DNA from: Clostridium beijerinckii
Lineage (GTDB): Bacteria; Bacillota; Clostridia; Clostridiales; Clostridiaceae
NCBI RefSeq assembly: GCF_036699995.1
Contig: NZ_CP144906.1
Span: 437,501 to 501,500 of the forward strand
Direction of reading: 5' to 3'
Length of the DNA stretch: 64,000 nucleotides
In this document: piece after piece, positions 39,014 to 48,919 of the stretch
Layout: each line of letters begins with the position of its first letter
Position numbering within the stretch: the stretch's first letter is position 1
Made by a program: the position numbers and the translations under genes
Notes under the pieces: generated by a model
What the model was told of the DNA's origin: nothing
The model's database searches: none
What the model saw: the letters and a program-made list of their open reading frames with translations, nothing else

Positions 39014-40456
39014 TTGACAAAAAAAGAATATGAAAGCATGACTTTAACAAAGTTAAAAGATATTGCTAAAGATTTAGGTGTGAAAAATATATCTAAATAT
39101 AAAAAGAATGAGCTAATAGAAGAAATATTGAAAGTTCCTAGTAACTTTATAGAAAAGAATGGTGTTATATTAAGAGAAAATATAGCACCTAAGAATGTAG
39201 AAGAGACTAGAAGTGTTATGCCTAGAAGTAATAATATTGAGGCGAATAAAGAAAGCAATGATTCAGAAGTGAAATCTAGGACAAATGAAATTGGGAATGT
39301 GGAAAAGAAAGAAAATTTAAAAGAAATGATAAATGAATCCAACGTTGCAAATGGGATTTTAGAAATACTTGAAAATAATAGTTTTGGCTTCCTAAGATGT
39401 AAAAACTATTTAACTAGTAGCGAAGATGTTTATGTGTCTCCATCTCAGATTAGAAGATTTAATTTAAGAACAGGAGATGAAGTTGAGGGTAAGGTAAGAG
39501 AAGCAAAGGAAACTGAGAAGTTTAAAGCTTTATTATTTGTTCAAAAAGTTAATGGAGAACATCCGGAAAAAGCTATAGGAAGAAAATCTTTTGAAACATT
39601 AACACCAATATATCCAAAAGAAAGATTAAAATTAGAAACATCTGATAGTAATGATTTATCATCGAGACTAATGGATATAATATGCCCAATAGGAAAAGGA
39701 CAAAGAGGAATTATAGTCGCTCCACCAAAGGCAGGGAAAACTACATTATTAAAAAAGATTGCTCAAAATATATCTAAAAATTATCCTGATGTAAAGCTTA
39801 TTGTTTTGCTTATAGATGAAAGACCAGAAGAAGTTACTGATATGAAGAGGTCTATTAATGGAGATGTAGTTTATTCAACTTTTGATGAGGAACCGCAAAA
39901 CCATGCAAAGGTAGCTCAGATGGTATTAGAAAGAGCTAAGAGAATGGTTGAGCAAGGAAAAGATGTTGTTATTCTCATGGATAGTATAACTAGACTATCA
40001 AGAGCATACAATTTGACAATAACTCCTACAGGTAGAACATTGTCAGGTGGTCTTGATCCAGGTGCACTTATAATGCCTAAAAAGTTTTTTGGAGCAGCAA
40101 GAAAAATTGAAGAGGGCGGAAGCTTAACAATACTAGCCACTGCACTAATCGAAACAGGGTCGAGAATGGATGATATGATATTTGAAGAATTTAAAGGAAC
40201 AGGTAATATGGAAGTTCATTTAGATAGACGTCTACAAGAGAGAAGAATTTTCCCGGCTATAGATATATATAAGTCTGGAACAAGAAAAGAAGATTTAATT
40301 TTATCTAAAGAAGAATTAGAAGTGGCATTCTCCATAAGGAAAAAGATGTATAGAGATGGAAACTCAGATGATATTACAGAGAATTTAATTAATATGTTAT
40401 CTAAAACTGGCGACAATAAAGAATTTATAGATGTATTCCAGAAAAAAATTCAATAG
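39014..40456 (+). CDS. rho: Transcription termination factor Rho
   Basis: The 480-aa protein has a SAP-like N-terminal helix bundle (1-40, [13 protein letters not shown]), a polar inserted segment (about 45-112, rich in Asn, Glu, Lys and Ser), an RNA-binding cold-shock-like domain (about 113-185, [21 protein letters not shown] in part) and a RecA-like ATPase with the Walker A Lys at residue 242 (PPKAGKTT). E. coli Rho is 419 aa; the extra length is the insert. The start is TTG at 39014, 6 nt behind GGAGGTG. It ends transcription at unstructured C-rich RNA. Confidence 0.97.
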   Translation: MTKKEYESMTLTKLKDIAKDLGVKNISKYKKNELIEEILKVPSNFIEKNGVILRENIAPKNVEETRSVMPRSNNIEANKESNDSEVKSRTNEIGNVEKKENLKEMINESNVANGILEILENNSFGFLRCKNYLTSSEDVYVSPSQIRRFNLRTGDEVEGKVREAKETEKFKALLFVQKVNGEHPEKAIGRKSFETLTPIYPKERLKLETSDSNDLSSRLMDIICPIGKGQRGIIVAPPKAGKTTLLKKIAQNISKNYPDVKLIVLLIDERPEEVTDMKRSINGDVVYSTFDEEPQNHAKVAQMVLERAKRMVEQGKDVVILMDSITRLSRAYNLTITPTGRTLSGGLDPGALIMPKKFFGAARKIEEGGSLTILATALIETGSRMDDMIFEEFKGTGNMEVHLDRRLQERRIFPAIDIYKSGTRKEDLILSKEELEVAFSIRKKMYRDGNSDDITENLINMLSKTGDNKEFIDVFQKKIQ

Positions 40457-40463
40457 GTAACAA

Positions 40464-40499
40464 AAAAGATGACCATTTTATTCTAGTGGCCATCTTTTA
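40464..40499. terminator. Bidirectional terminator between rho and the GT28 gene
   Basis: AAAAGATGACCA / TGGCCATCTTTT pair over 12 bp with one mismatch, A-rich on one side and T-rich on the other. Confidence 0.7.
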
Positions 40500-41603
40500 T
40501 TTCTTAGAAATTAAATCATCTGCTATATCGACTATTTTAGTTAAAGAATAGGTTGATGATAACTCTTTGAGCTTTAGCTTAATTTTGGATAGCTCATTAG
40601 GGTTGTTTATTAAGTAATTTATTTTATCATTCAGCTTGCTTAAGTCTTTTACATATATTGAATAACCTTCGCTAGTTAGAAAATCTATATTTTCATTTTC
40701 TTGACCTGGTATGGCAAATGGAATTATTAATGGAATGTTCTTTACTATAGATTCTGTAACAGTTAATCCGCCAGGTTTTGATATTAAGATATCACAATAA
40801 TCCATTAAATAAGAGATATCTTTTGTGAAACCTAATATATGAAGTTTTTTATTTTCAAAGTTATTTTCCTTACAATAACTAATTAATCTATTTTTTAAGT
40901 TATCATTTTTGCCACAAACTACTGTGATTCTTAACTTGTGTGGATTTTTTAACAATTCCTTAAGAACTGTAAAAATAGTAGTTAATCCAAGACTTCCTCC
41001 CATAAGCAATAAATTAAAATATTCATCATCTTTTAAATCGTTTGCTAATGTAACTTCAGTATAAAATTTACTACTTATAGGTATGCCTATTGGATAAATT
41101 TTATTAGGATTAATACCTCTATCTACTAGAGATTTTTTTGTATAGTTACTTCCGGTTATATAAGCATCAACGTAAGAATCCACATATAGATAATGAGCTT
41201 TAAAATCTGTAACTACTAAAATAAAAGGTATATCTAATCCATTCTTTTTTAGATCTGAAATTACGCTAATATTAATTGAATGGGTAGCTATGATAACATC
41301 GGGTTGTATTTTGTTTATAAGTTTCGAAACCTTCTTTCTTGCCATAAAGAAGATGAGTTTTAATAGTTTATTGGTTAATTTGGTATCAGTTAGTTTGTAA
41401 AAGAAACCATAAGTTTTGGGAAACTTCGATGCCGAAAACTCATATCCAATTACAATTATATCGTTAAGAAGCTTGCTGTTCTTGGCTAAAAAGTCAAGCT
41501 TTGTAATCTCATAACCAGAATTATTAAATGATTCCTCTACGGAAGCAGCAGCTTGATTATGTCCCTGTCCTGTAGATGTTGTTAAGATTAAAACTTTTTT
41601 CAT
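40497..41603 (-). CDS. GT28-family glycosyltransferase, MGDG synthase/UgtP-like
   Basis: The 368-aa protein begins VLILTTSTGQGHNQAAASVEE, the hallmark of the MGDG-synthase N-domain, and has the donor-site block GGSLGLTT and ISKPGGLTVTESI of GT-B family 28. In Firmicutes relatives make glucosyl-diacylglycerol, an anchor for lipoteichoic acid, which would fit the LtaS-like gene at 8022. MurG is a more distant relative but has a different N-terminus. The start is placed at the ATG at 41603 (MKKVLIL); an upstream in-frame GTG adds three residues and cannot be excluded. The lipid acceptor is inferred. Confidence 0.85.
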   Translation of the reverse strand: MKKVLILTTSTGQGHNQAAASVEESFNNSGYEITKLDFLAKNSKLLNDIIVIGYEFSASKFPKTYGFFYKLTDTKLTNKLLKLIFFMARKKVSKLINKIQPDVIIATHSINISVISDLKKNGLDIPFILVVTDFKAHYLYVDSYVDAYITGSNYTKKSLVDRGINPNKIYPIGIPISSKFYTEVTLANDLKDDEYFNLLLMGGSLGLTTIFTVLKELLKNPHKLRITVVCGKNDNLKNRLISYCKENNFENKKLHILGFTKDISYLMDYCDILISKPGGLTVTESIVKNIPLIIPFAIPGQENENIDFLTSEGYSIYVKDLSKLNDKINYLINNPNELSKIKLKLKELSSTYSLTKIVDIADDLISKK

Positions 41604-41780
41604 GAAAGTCACTCATTTCAACATTATTATATTACATAGTTTACCATGTATAGTATATAATTTAAATATTAAATTATATACGCTAATATATTAAAATTTA
41701 GTTATTTAAATTTTAAGTATGTATAAGTTTGCAAACAATTGCAGTAAAATCTATATTTCTAATATATTAGAAAATTGAAT

Positions 41781-41805
41781 AAAAAAGGAAAGACATCGTC
41801 TTTCC
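41781..41805 (-). terminator. Terminator of rpmE
   Basis: GGAAAGAC / GTCTTTCC (41787-41794 / 41798-41805) with a 3-nt loop, followed on the minus strand by six T. Confidence 0.85.
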
Positions 41806-41816
41806 TCATAAAGTTA

Positions 41817-42026
41817 TTACTTGCTGCCAAGGTTGAATCTCTTGTTGAATTTATCAACTCTTCCACCAACGTCAACAATTTTTTGTTTACCAGTGAAGAA
41901 TGGGTGGCATTTAGAGCATATTTCAACTTTTAGTTCTTCTTTAACAGAACCAGTAGTGAAAGTGTTTCCACATGCACACTTAACCACTGTATTGTGGTGG
42001 TATTCTGGATGTATGCCTTCTCTCAT
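41817..42026 (-). CDS. rpmE: 50S ribosomal protein L31, zinc-binding type
   Basis: The 69-aa protein has KCACGNTF and [14 protein letters not shown], so it is the C+ (zinc-containing) form of L31, and it starts [10 protein letters not shown] as usual. The CxxC at residues 36-39 with an upstream Cys pair binds zinc. An AGAGGTG site precedes the ATG. It is monocistronic with promoter and terminator both visible. Confidence 0.97.
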   Translation of the reverse strand: MREGIHPEYHHNTVVKCACGNTFTTGSVKEELKVEICSKCHPFFTGKQKIVDVGGRVDKFNKRFNLGSK

Positions 42027-42085
42027 TATTTTTCACCTCTTTCAATTATATAAACTATGTTAATTATTCAATAACAACCACCATA

Positions 42086-42114
42086 TTATATCATAGTAGA
42101 ATTTTAGCGTCAAT
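42086..42114 (-). promoter_or_regulatory. Promoter of rpmE
   Basis: On the minus strand TTGACG (42114-42109) and TATAAT (42091-42086) are 17 nt apart. This is a strong sigma-A promoter. Confidence 0.8.
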
Positions 42115-42215
42115 AATAAATCCGTGTATGTAAATAATATAAAAATGTCTTTTTATGATCACTATTAAATGATATAATCGATTATGATACCTTAAATAAG
42201 GAGAGTATTTTACAG

Positions 42216-42800
42216 ATGAGTAAATTATATTTTAGATATGGGGCCATGAATTCTGGAAAATCAACTCATTTAATGCAAGTTGCTTATAATTATGAAGAAC
42301 GTGGTATGAAGGTGGTAATTATTAAACCTAGAATTGATAACAAAGGTGGAGACACACTTGTATCTAGGTTAGGAGTAAATAGGCGGGTAGATTTATTAGT
42401 TTCAGATCAGGATGATATCTTTCAAATAATCAGTAATTATATAAAAGAAAATAATAAAATAGACTGTATACTAGTAGACGAAGTTCAATTTTTAAGAGAA
42501 TCACAAATAGATCAGTTATTTGAAATTGCTGTAAAGATTAATATACCTATAATATGTTATGGTCTAAGAACTGATTTTAAAAGAAATGGATTTGAAGGTA
42601 GTACAAGATTGTTATTGTTGGCTCATAGTATTGAAGAAATGAAAACAATCTGTGCATGCGGTAGGAAAGCTATATTTAATGGAAGAAAAATAAATAATAA
42701 ATTTGTATTTGAGGGAGAACAAATCGCAATTGATGATGAAGATAATGTTGAATATGAGTCATTATGTGGAGAGTGCTACTATAAATACAAAGAAAATTAA
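42216..42800 (+). CDS. tdk: Thymidine kinase
   Basis: The 194-aa type II thymidine kinase has the P-loop GAMNSGKST (residues 8-16), DEVQFL as Walker B, and a C-terminal zinc-ribbon (CACGRKA and CGECYYKY). It phosphorylates thymidine in the salvage pathway. AGGAGAG precedes the ATG. The DUF1385-PrmC gene starts 25 nt on. The run tdk - prmC - prfA is common in clostridia. Confidence 0.97.
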   Translation: MSKLYFRYGAMNSGKSTHLMQVAYNYEERGMKVVIIKPRIDNKGGDTLVSRLGVNRRVDLLVSDQDDIFQIISNYIKENNKIDCILVDEVQFLRESQIDQLFEIAVKINIPIICYGLRTDFKRNGFEGSTRLLLLAHSIEEMKTICACGRKAIFNGRKINNKFVFEGEQIAIDDEDNVEYESLCGECYYKYKEN

Positions 42801-42825
42801 TTAGGAGAGTAAGTGATTTTTATAA

Positions 42826-44586
42826 ATGGAAAGACGTGATGTTGGAGGGCAAGCTGTCATAGAAGGTGTTATGATGAGAGGAAGTAAAAATCTTGCGACG
42901 GCTGTTAGAACTCCTAAAGGGAATATAGAAATAGATTTTAAAGATAATAGACCAGTGACAAAAAAATATCCGATTTTAAATATACCTTTTCTTAGAGGTT
43001 TTTTTGTACTAGTAGAATCAATGAAGGTTGGAATGGAATCATTAAACTACTCAGCATCATTTTTGGAAGAAGATAATGAAGAACCTTCTAAATTTGAAAA
43101 ATGGTTAGATGACAAACTGGGAGAAAAGGCTAATAGTGTATTAATGGCAATAACTATGTTTATTTCTTTTCTTTTTGCCATAGGACTTTTCGTTGCATTG
43201 CCAACAGGCATAGCATCAGTTTTCAAAGGTGCAGGTATTTCCAATGTAATGCTGAACCTGATTGAAGCTCTTATAAGAATAGTGATTCTCTTGCTTTACA
43301 TGTTTTTTATAAGCAAACTTAACGATATATATAGAGTGTTTCAATACCACGGAGCTGAACATAAGACGATATTCTGTTATGAAGCTATGGAAGAATTAAC
43401 AGTAGAGAATGTTAGAAAACAGTCAAGATTACATCCAAGATGCGGTACTAACTTTTTGTTTTTGGTAATGTTTGTTAGCATTATAGTATTTTCTTTTACT
43501 GGGTGGGGTGGAATTGTTGAAAGGTTAGCTCTTAGAATTGTTCTTATACCAGTAGTTACAGGGATTAGCTATGAGATAATAAAATGGCTTGGTAAAAATG
43601 ACAGCATACTAGCTCAAATAATAGCGTATCCTGGTCTTAAGTTGCAACTGTTAACAACTAAAGAACCAGATGATTCCCAAATTGAAGTAGCTATTGCATC
43701 GTTGAAAGCAGCAGAAGGAATAAAAGATCCAAATAAAAATATTGAAGAGTTAATAAAAACTGGTACATCGACATTAAAAGAAAATGGAATAGATACTGCT
43801 AGGTTAGATGCAGAGCTATTGTTAGGAAATATTATTGAAAAAGATAGGGTTTATTTAATTACACATAAAGAAGATGAAGTGAGTAAGGAAGATGCTGAAA
43901 AGTATTTTGATTTGATTGAAAAACGTAGAAATAAAATGCCAGTAAAATATATTCTAAATAAATGTGAATTTATGGGTATCGAATTTTATGTTGAAGAAGG
44001 TGTTTTAATACCAAGAGGGGATACAGAGATACTTGTAGATGAAGTTCTTAAAATTATAGAAGAAAATCAAGAAATGGAAATATGCGATTTGTGTTCTGGG
44101 TCAGGTGCGGTTGGTATATCATTAGCACATTTTAGGCAAAATATAAAAGTTGATTTAATAGACTATTATCCTATTCCTGAAAAAGTATCACTAATTAATA
44201 TAGAGAAAAATAAGTTAGAAGATAGGGTTTTCTTTATAAAAAGTGATTTGTTAGAAGAGTCGATAAAAAATAATAAAATGTATGATATTATAGTATCAAA
44301 TCCTCCGTATATTGAGGAATGTGAAATTGAGAAATTAATGGAGGATGTAAAAAATTATGAACCGCACACTGCATTAAGCGGTGGAAATGACGGATTAGAT
44401 TTTTATAGAAAAATAATTGACCAAAGCCAATATACATTGAGAGAAAATGGGATATTAGCATTTGAAATAGGATATAATCAAGGAGAAGCGGTAAAACTAT
44501 TAATGGAAAATAACGGTTTTACTAATGTTAAAATTGTTAAAGATTTTGCTAGCCTTGATAGGGTGGTAGTTGGAATTAAAATTTAA
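42826..44586 (+). CDS. prmC: Fusion of DUF1385 membrane protein and PrmC release-factor methyltransferase
   Basis: The 586-aa protein is a head-to-tail fusion. Residues 1 to about 295 are a complete DUF1385 protein (VGGQAVIEGVMMRGSKN, GAEHKTIFCYE, HPRCGTNFLF, several membrane segments, closing EPDDSQIEVAIASLKA). Residues about 303-586 are a complete PrmC/HemK (NIEELIKTGTSTLKENGID start, CDLCSGSGAVGISL SAM loop, NPPY at 492-495). PrmC methylates the Gln of the GGQ motif in RF1 and RF2; its RF1 target is the next gene. The frame is intact and both parts are full-size, so this is not a frameshift. The role of DUF1385 is unknown. Confidence 0.93.
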   Translation: MERRDVGGQAVIEGVMMRGSKNLATAVRTPKGNIEIDFKDNRPVTKKYPILNIPFLRGFFVLVESMKVGMESLNYSASFLEEDNEEPSKFEKWLDDKLGEKANSVLMAITMFISFLFAIGLFVALPTGIASVFKGAGISNVMLNLIEALIRIVILLLYMFFISKLNDIYRVFQYHGAEHKTIFCYEAMEELTVENVRKQSRLHPRCGTNFLFLVMFVSIIVFSFTGWGGIVERLALRIVLIPVVTGISYEIIKWLGKNDSILAQIIAYPGLKLQLLTTKEPDDSQIEVAIASLKAAEGIKDPNKNIEELIKTGTSTLKENGIDTARLDAELLLGNIIEKDRVYLITHKEDEVSKEDAEKYFDLIEKRRNKMPVKYILNKCEFMGIEFYVEEGVLIPRGDTEILVDEVLKIIEENQEMEICDLCSGSGAVGISLAHFRQNIKVDLIDYYPIPEKVSLINIEKNKLEDRVFFIKSDLLEESIKNNKMYDIIVSNPPYIEECEIEKLMEDVKNYEPHTALSGGNDGLDFYRKIIDQSQYTLRENGILAFEIGYNQGEAVKLLMENNGFTNVKIVKDFASLDRVVVGIKI

Positions 44587-44657
44587 TTGAAACAGATCTT
44601 TGAGATATAAGAACGAGTTAAGAAGACATAGTATGCACAATTTATAAATGAGGTTAG

Positions 44658-44686
44658 TTGGTTAAGTGATTAAAATATGATATAAT
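44658..44686 (+). promoter_or_regulatory. Promoter of prfA
   Basis: TTGGTT (44658-44663) and TATAAT (44681-44686) are 17 nt apart. It allows prfA expression apart from prmC. Confidence 0.5.
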
Positions 44687-44721
44687 GTAGAAATGTGAAA
44701 AAAGAAGTACGGAGTGATCAA

Positions 44722-45804
44722 ATGTTATTAGATAAATTAGAATTTATAGAAAACAAATATGATGAATTATCAGTGAAAATAAGTGATCCATCAATTATGC
44801 AGAATCAGAATGAATGGAGAAAACTATGTAAGGAACATGCTGACTTAGAAGTTATAGTTAATAGCTATAGGGAATATAAGAAAGTAGTTGAAGATTTAAA
44901 AGCTAACAAAGAAATGTTAAGCGGTGAAAGCGATAAAGAGATGAGAGAAATGTTAAATGAAGAAATAGCTGATCTCACAAATAGAGAAGAACAACTAGAA
45001 ACAGAAATACAAATTTTATTATTACCAAAAGATCCTAATGATGATAAGAACGTATTTGTTGAAATCAGAGGGGGTGCAGGCGGTGAAGAAGCTGCACTAT
45101 TTGCATACAATTTATTTAGAATGTATACAAGATATGCTGAAACTCAACGATGGGGCGTAGAAATCATGAGTTTGAATGAAACAGATCTTGGTGGTTTTAA
45201 AGAAGTTGTTTTTATGATCAAAGGTAATGGCGCTTATTCTAAATTAAAATATGAAAGTGGAGTGCATAGAGTACAAAGAGTACCAGATACTGAATCAAGT
45301 GGAAGGATTCATACTTCAACAGCTACAGTAGCAGTGCTACCAGAAGTAGATGATGTTGAAATAGAAGTTGCAGATAAAGATGTTAGAATAGACGTATTTA
45401 GAGCTTCAGGAAATGGAGGACAGTGCGTTAATACTACAGACTCAGCTGTTAGAATTACTCACTTGCCTACAGGGCTTGTAGTTTCATGTCAAGATGAAAA
45501 GTCACAATTAAAAAATAAAGAAAAAGCTATGAAAGTTTTAAAATCAAGATTATATGAACAGGCAGAAAGAGAAAGAGCAGAAGGAATAGCAGAAGATAGA
45601 AAGAGCCAAGTTGGAACTGGGGATAGAAGTGAAAGAATTAGAACATATAATTATCCTCAAGGAAGAATTACAGACCACAGAATAGGACTAACTTTATATA
45701 AGTTAGATACATTTTTGGGTGGAGATATTGATGAAATGATAAATGCACTTATTACAGCTGACCAAGCTGAAAAGATGAAATTAATGGGAAACACACAAAT
45801 GTAA
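44722..45804 (+). CDS. prfA: Peptide chain release factor 1
   Basis: The 360-aa protein has the class-1 GGQ loop ([16 protein letters not shown]) and the codon-reading tripeptide PDT in [11 protein letters not shown], the PxT form that marks RF1 (UAA/UAG). Length is normal. The ATG at 44722 follows CGGAGTGATC; the longer frame from 44695 would start before this site. Methylation of the GGQ glutamine is expected from the PrmC half of the upstream gene. Confidence 0.97.
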   Translation: MLLDKLEFIENKYDELSVKISDPSIMQNQNEWRKLCKEHADLEVIVNSYREYKKVVEDLKANKEMLSGESDKEMREMLNEEIADLTNREEQLETEIQILLLPKDPNDDKNVFVEIRGGAGGEEAALFAYNLFRMYTRYAETQRWGVEIMSLNETDLGGFKEVVFMIKGNGAYSKLKYESGVHRVQRVPDTESSGRIHTSTATVAVLPEVDDVEIEVADKDVRIDVFRASGNGGQCVNTTDSAVRITHLPTGLVVSCQDEKSQLKNKEKAMKVLKSRLYEQAERERAEGIAEDRKSQVGTGDRSERIRTYNYPQGRITDHRIGLTLYKLDTFLGGDIDEMINALITADQAEKMKLMGNTQM

Positions 45805-45867
45805 TAACTATAAAGCAAAGCCTTGCATTATATATGTAGGGCTTTAAAAGTACATTGGAGATTGATT

Positions 45868-46455
45868 ATGGATATATATAAGGCTGTAAAAAAAGAGCGA
45901 TTACATTTAAAAATTTTCTTAATTACCATGGTTATTATTGCGTTTTTTCTTCCAACAGTTCTAATAATAACCGGATTAACTACTATTTTTTATATTAGTT
46001 ATGTAATTTTTATAGAATTTTTAATAGTTATAGCTATTATAATTAAGATGAATGCCTATATTGTTGAATATAGGTGCTTAAATAATAGGTTGATTTTCAA
46101 GGTCGGTATTTCCATTAAAGAATATTTAATTATATGCGATAAAGTTGTATTGGTACATACAAATAAATCTGACTATGATTTGGAAATAGTTTTAATAACA
46201 AATGTTGTTTTTAAAAATAAGGGGTTAAGACCTGTTGATGATGGCTTTTTAAGAAGATATCCACAAATTATCGAAGATTATAATTCTATAAAACAATTAA
46301 ATTCTCAGAAAGAGTATTATTTTCAAGTAATAAAAAGAGGTGGATTGAAGAAGTATTTATTATTAGATTCAATATACAGGAATTGTGTTAAAGCTATTTA
46401 CACTGATGAAAGTATACAAAATATAAAAATATCAAGAGGCCAGCTTATAGTTTAA
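45868..46455 (+). CDS. Membrane protein of unknown function, two membrane segments
   Basis: The 195-aa protein has two adjacent hydrophobic segments (about residues 16-60) and a C-terminal soluble part (about 75-195) of beta-rich look, somewhat like small bacterial PH-domain proteins. I do not recognise the family. TTGGAG lies 7 nt before the ATG at 45868. Between prfA and this gene is an 11-bp hairpin with G-T pairs (45818-45845) without a T-run, so read-through from prfA is likely. sua5 follows after 54 nt. Confidence 0.65.
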   Translation: MDIYKAVKKERLHLKIFLITMVIIAFFLPTVLIITGLTTIFYISYVIFIEFLIVIAIIIKMNAYIVEYRCLNNRLIFKVGISIKEYLIICDKVVLVHTNKSDYDLEIVLITNVVFKNKGLRPVDDGFLRRYPQIIEDYNSIKQLNSQKEYYFQVIKRGGLKKYLLLDSIYRNCVKAIYTDESIQNIKISRGQLIV

Positions 46456-46509
46456 TCAGGAATTTTTTAGAAACAATAAGTTTAGAATTAGGGGAAGAAG
46501 GTAATATGT

Positions 46510-47559
46510 TTGAAAACTAAAATTAGTATGATCAAAAATGTTAGTGAGGATGAAGAGAAAATCAGAGAAGCTGCTGAATGTATAAAAAATGGCGGTACTG
46601 TAGTTTTTCCTACGGAGACAGTTTATGGGTTGGGTGCAGATGCGCTTAATGAAGAAGCTGTAGAGAAGATATTTAAGGCCAAAGGAAGACCACAAGACAA
46701 TCCACTTATAATTCATGTTTCGTCGAAGAAACTTGATCTATATGCAAAAGAAATACCGAAAGTAGCTGATGAACTTATAAATAGATTTTGGCCAGGGCCA
46801 CTCACAATAATTTTGAGTAAGAAAGATATAATACCTAATGTAACAAGTGCTAATTTAAACTCTATCGGAATAAGAATGCCTGATAATGAAGTTGCTAGAA
46901 AACTCATTGAATTATCTCAGACAACTATAGCAGCGCCTTCTGCTAATATAAGTGGGAGACCGAGTCCGACAGATTTTCAGAGGTGCATAGAGGATCTGGA
47001 TGGGAAAGTTGATTATATTCTTGGAGGAGAACAGAGTGACATAGGTGTTGAATCTACTATAGTGGATTGCACAGTAGTACCACCTATAGTTTTACGACCA
47101 GGTGGTATTACATTAGAGATGCTTAGAGAAGTTGATCCAAGAATTGAAATAGATAAAGCTATAATGGAAAAACCAAGTGAAAACTTAAAGCCAAAGGCTC
47201 CTGGAATGAAGTATAAGCATTATGCACCAAATGCTAAAGTTACAATAATTTCTGGGGAAAGAAAAAAAACTATTGAAAAAATCCGTGAAATGGTACACTA
47301 TAATATAGAAAAAGGTAAAAAAGTATGTATCCTCACTGTTGAACAAAATGTTGATGAATATACAGAAGGAACTGGTATAGTATTAGGTAGTCTAAGTGAT
47401 TTATCAACAGTTGCTAGAAGTTTATTTGAAGCATTGAGAAAGTGTGATGACCTAGGAGCGGATTTGGTTTTTGCAGAAGGATATGAAGAAAAAGGTGTAG
47501 GGGTAGCTATTATGAATAGATTAAATAAAGCTGCTGGATTTGATATTATAAATGTATAA
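46510..47559 (+). CDS. L-threonylcarbamoyladenylate synthase (Sua5/YwlC type)
   Basis: The 349-aa protein has the YrdC domain (about 10-200: GGTVVFPTETVYGLGADA, FKAKGRPQDNPLIIH, SANISGRPSPT) and the C-terminal Sua5 domain (about 230-349), so it is the two-domain form. It makes threonylcarbamoyl-AMP from Thr, bicarbonate and ATP; TsaD (13585-14604) uses it to modify tRNA. The start is taken as TTG at 46510 behind GAAGG. The ATG at 46506 is in another frame and stops after four codons; an in-frame ATG at 46528 is the alternative. Confidence 0.93.
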   Translation: MKTKISMIKNVSEDEEKIREAAECIKNGGTVVFPTETVYGLGADALNEEAVEKIFKAKGRPQDNPLIIHVSSKKLDLYAKEIPKVADELINRFWPGPLTIILSKKDIIPNVTSANLNSIGIRMPDNEVARKLIELSQTTIAAPSANISGRPSPTDFQRCIEDLDGKVDYILGGEQSDIGVESTIVDCTVVPPIVLRPGGITLEMLREVDPRIEIDKAIMEKPSENLKPKAPGMKYKHYAPNAKVTIISGERKKTIEKIREMVHYNIEKGKKVCILTVEQNVDEYTEGTGIVLGSLSDLSTVARSLFEALRKCDDLGADLVFAEGYEEKGVGVAIMNRLNKAAGFDIINV

Positions 47560-47609
47560 TAATTATGCATGTTGAAAAACCACAAAATAAATTAGGAGAT
47601 GATTTAATT

Positions 47610-48059
47610 ATGAAAATTGCAATTGGATGCGATCATGGTGGATTTGAACTTAAAAATGAAATCATAAAGTTTTTGGAAAGTGAAAAGTATGAGGTTAAGG
47701 ATTTTGGCACATATTCAACAGGTTCTTGCGATTATCCGGATATTGCATTACCAGTAGCAGAAGCGGTTGCTGCAAAAGAATATGAGTTTGGTATATTAAT
47801 ATGTGGTACAGGAATAGGAATTGGTATTGCAGCTAATAAGGTACCAGGAATTAGAGCAGCGCTATGTTCAGATACATTTAGTGCTCATGCAACAAGAGAA
47901 CATAATAATGCTAATATATTAACTATGGGTCAAAGGGTTGTTGGAGCAGGTCTTGCTTTAGATATAGTAAAAACATTTATATCAGCTAAATTTGAAGGAG
48001 ATAGGCACCAAAAAAGAATAGATAAGATTTCAGATATTGAAAAAAAGTATACACATTAG
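47610..48059 (+). CDS. rpiB: Ribose 5-phosphate isomerase B
   Basis: The 149-aa protein matches the RpiB/LacAB family: IAIGCDHGGFELK, CGTGIGIGIAANKVPGIRA (catalytic Cys) and REHNNANIL. It interconverts ribulose-5-P and ribose-5-P. Length fits RpiB. TTAGGAG precedes the ATG at 47610; the longer frame from 47565 lacks a ribosome site and family similarity. upp and dCMP deaminase follow, giving a nucleotide-salvage cluster. Confidence 0.95.
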   Translation: MKIAIGCDHGGFELKNEIIKFLESEKYEVKDFGTYSTGSCDYPDIALPVAEAVAAKEYEFGILICGTGIGIGIAANKVPGIRAALCSDTFSAHATREHNNANILTMGQRVVGAGLALDIVKTFISAKFEGDRHQKRIDKISDIEKKYTH

Positions 48060-48120
48060 AAAAAAGCAGCTATGCTGCAATCAAGATCATTTAGGTTAGA
48101 AAAAAGTAGCTATGCTGCAA
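48056..48120 (+). repeat. Two direct copies of a 25-bp hairpin-bearing unit
   Basis: TTAGAAAAAAG(C/T)AGCTATGCTGCAA occurs at 48056-48080 and 48096-48120 with one difference, 40 nt apart. Each copy can form a short (G)CAGC-TAT-GCTG(C) stem. The first overlaps the rpiB stop codon. Confidence 0.85.
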
Positions 48121-48208
48121 CAATATTAATTTACATTATTAGAAAGCTAAATGGGGTATATAAATATAAAGGGCTATAAATACTAAAAGCAAACTTGGAG
48201 GAATAATA

Positions 48209-48838
48209 ATGAGCAAAGTTGTAGAAATAAATCATCCACTAATATTACATAAGTTGGCAATCTTAAGAGATGAAAAAACAGGTTCGAAGGATTTTAGAAA
48301 ATTAGTAGAAGAAATTTCAATGTTAATGGCATATGAAGTCACACGAGATTTAAATACAGAAGAAGTAGAAGTAAAAACACCAGTGGCAGTTACTAAATGT
48401 AAAATGCTTGCAGGAAAGAAGATGGCTGTAGTTCCTATTTTAAGAGCTGGTCTCGGAATGGTTGATGGAGTACTTAATTTAATACCAGCAGCTAAGGTTG
48501 GACATATTGGATTATATAGAGATGAGAAAACACTTCAACCAGTTGAATATTTTTGTAAAATGCCACAAGATATTGCAGAAAGAGATATTATAGTAGTTGA
48601 TCCAATGCTTGCTACAGGTGGATCTGCAATAGATGCTTTAACTATGTTAAAAAATAGAGGAGCAAAAAATTTAAAATTAATGTGCTTGGTTGGCGCACCA
48701 GAAGGTATAGAAGCTATTAAAAAAGCACATGATGATGTTGATATATACTTAGCATCAATTGATGAAAAATTAAATGAACATGGATATATTGTTCCAGGTC
48801 TTGGTGATGCTGGAGATAGATTATTTGGTACTAAGTAA
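48209..48838 (+). CDS. upp: Uracil phosphoribosyltransferase
   Basis: The 209-aa protein is full-length Upp. PRPP is bound at [14 protein letters not shown] (about 131-144) and uracil at the C-terminal [30 protein letters not shown] is the other signature. It makes UMP from uracil. TTGGAGGA lies 7 nt before the ATG. Confidence 0.98.
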   Translation: MSKVVEINHPLILHKLAILRDEKTGSKDFRKLVEEISMLMAYEVTRDLNTEEVEVKTPVAVTKCKMLAGKKMAVVPILRAGLGMVDGVLNLIPAAKVGHIGLYRDEKTLQPVEYFCKMPQDIAERDIIVVDPMLATGGSAIDALTMLKNRGAKNLKLMCLVGAPEGIEAIKKAHDDVDIYLASIDEKLNEHGYIVPGLGDAGDRLFGTK

Positions 48839-48919
48839 TTAGTAATCTATTAGAATTAAAAGCTATCTACATAAGTTTCTGAATGACCCAAGATAATTTT
48901 ACTGGGGGGAATATAGAAA

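Noticed and set aside
41733..41743. CAGTAAAATCT, as in the spoIID block
   Set aside because: Only 11 bases match and the flanks do not align, so chance is likely in AT-rich DNA.
42826..44586. Frameshift or assembly error joining DUF1385 and PrmC
   Set aside because: Both domains are complete, in one frame with a plausible linker, and the order is head to tail.
48056..48120. CRISPR-like repeat pair
   Set aside because: There are only two copies, the spacer is 15 nt, and no cas genes are near.
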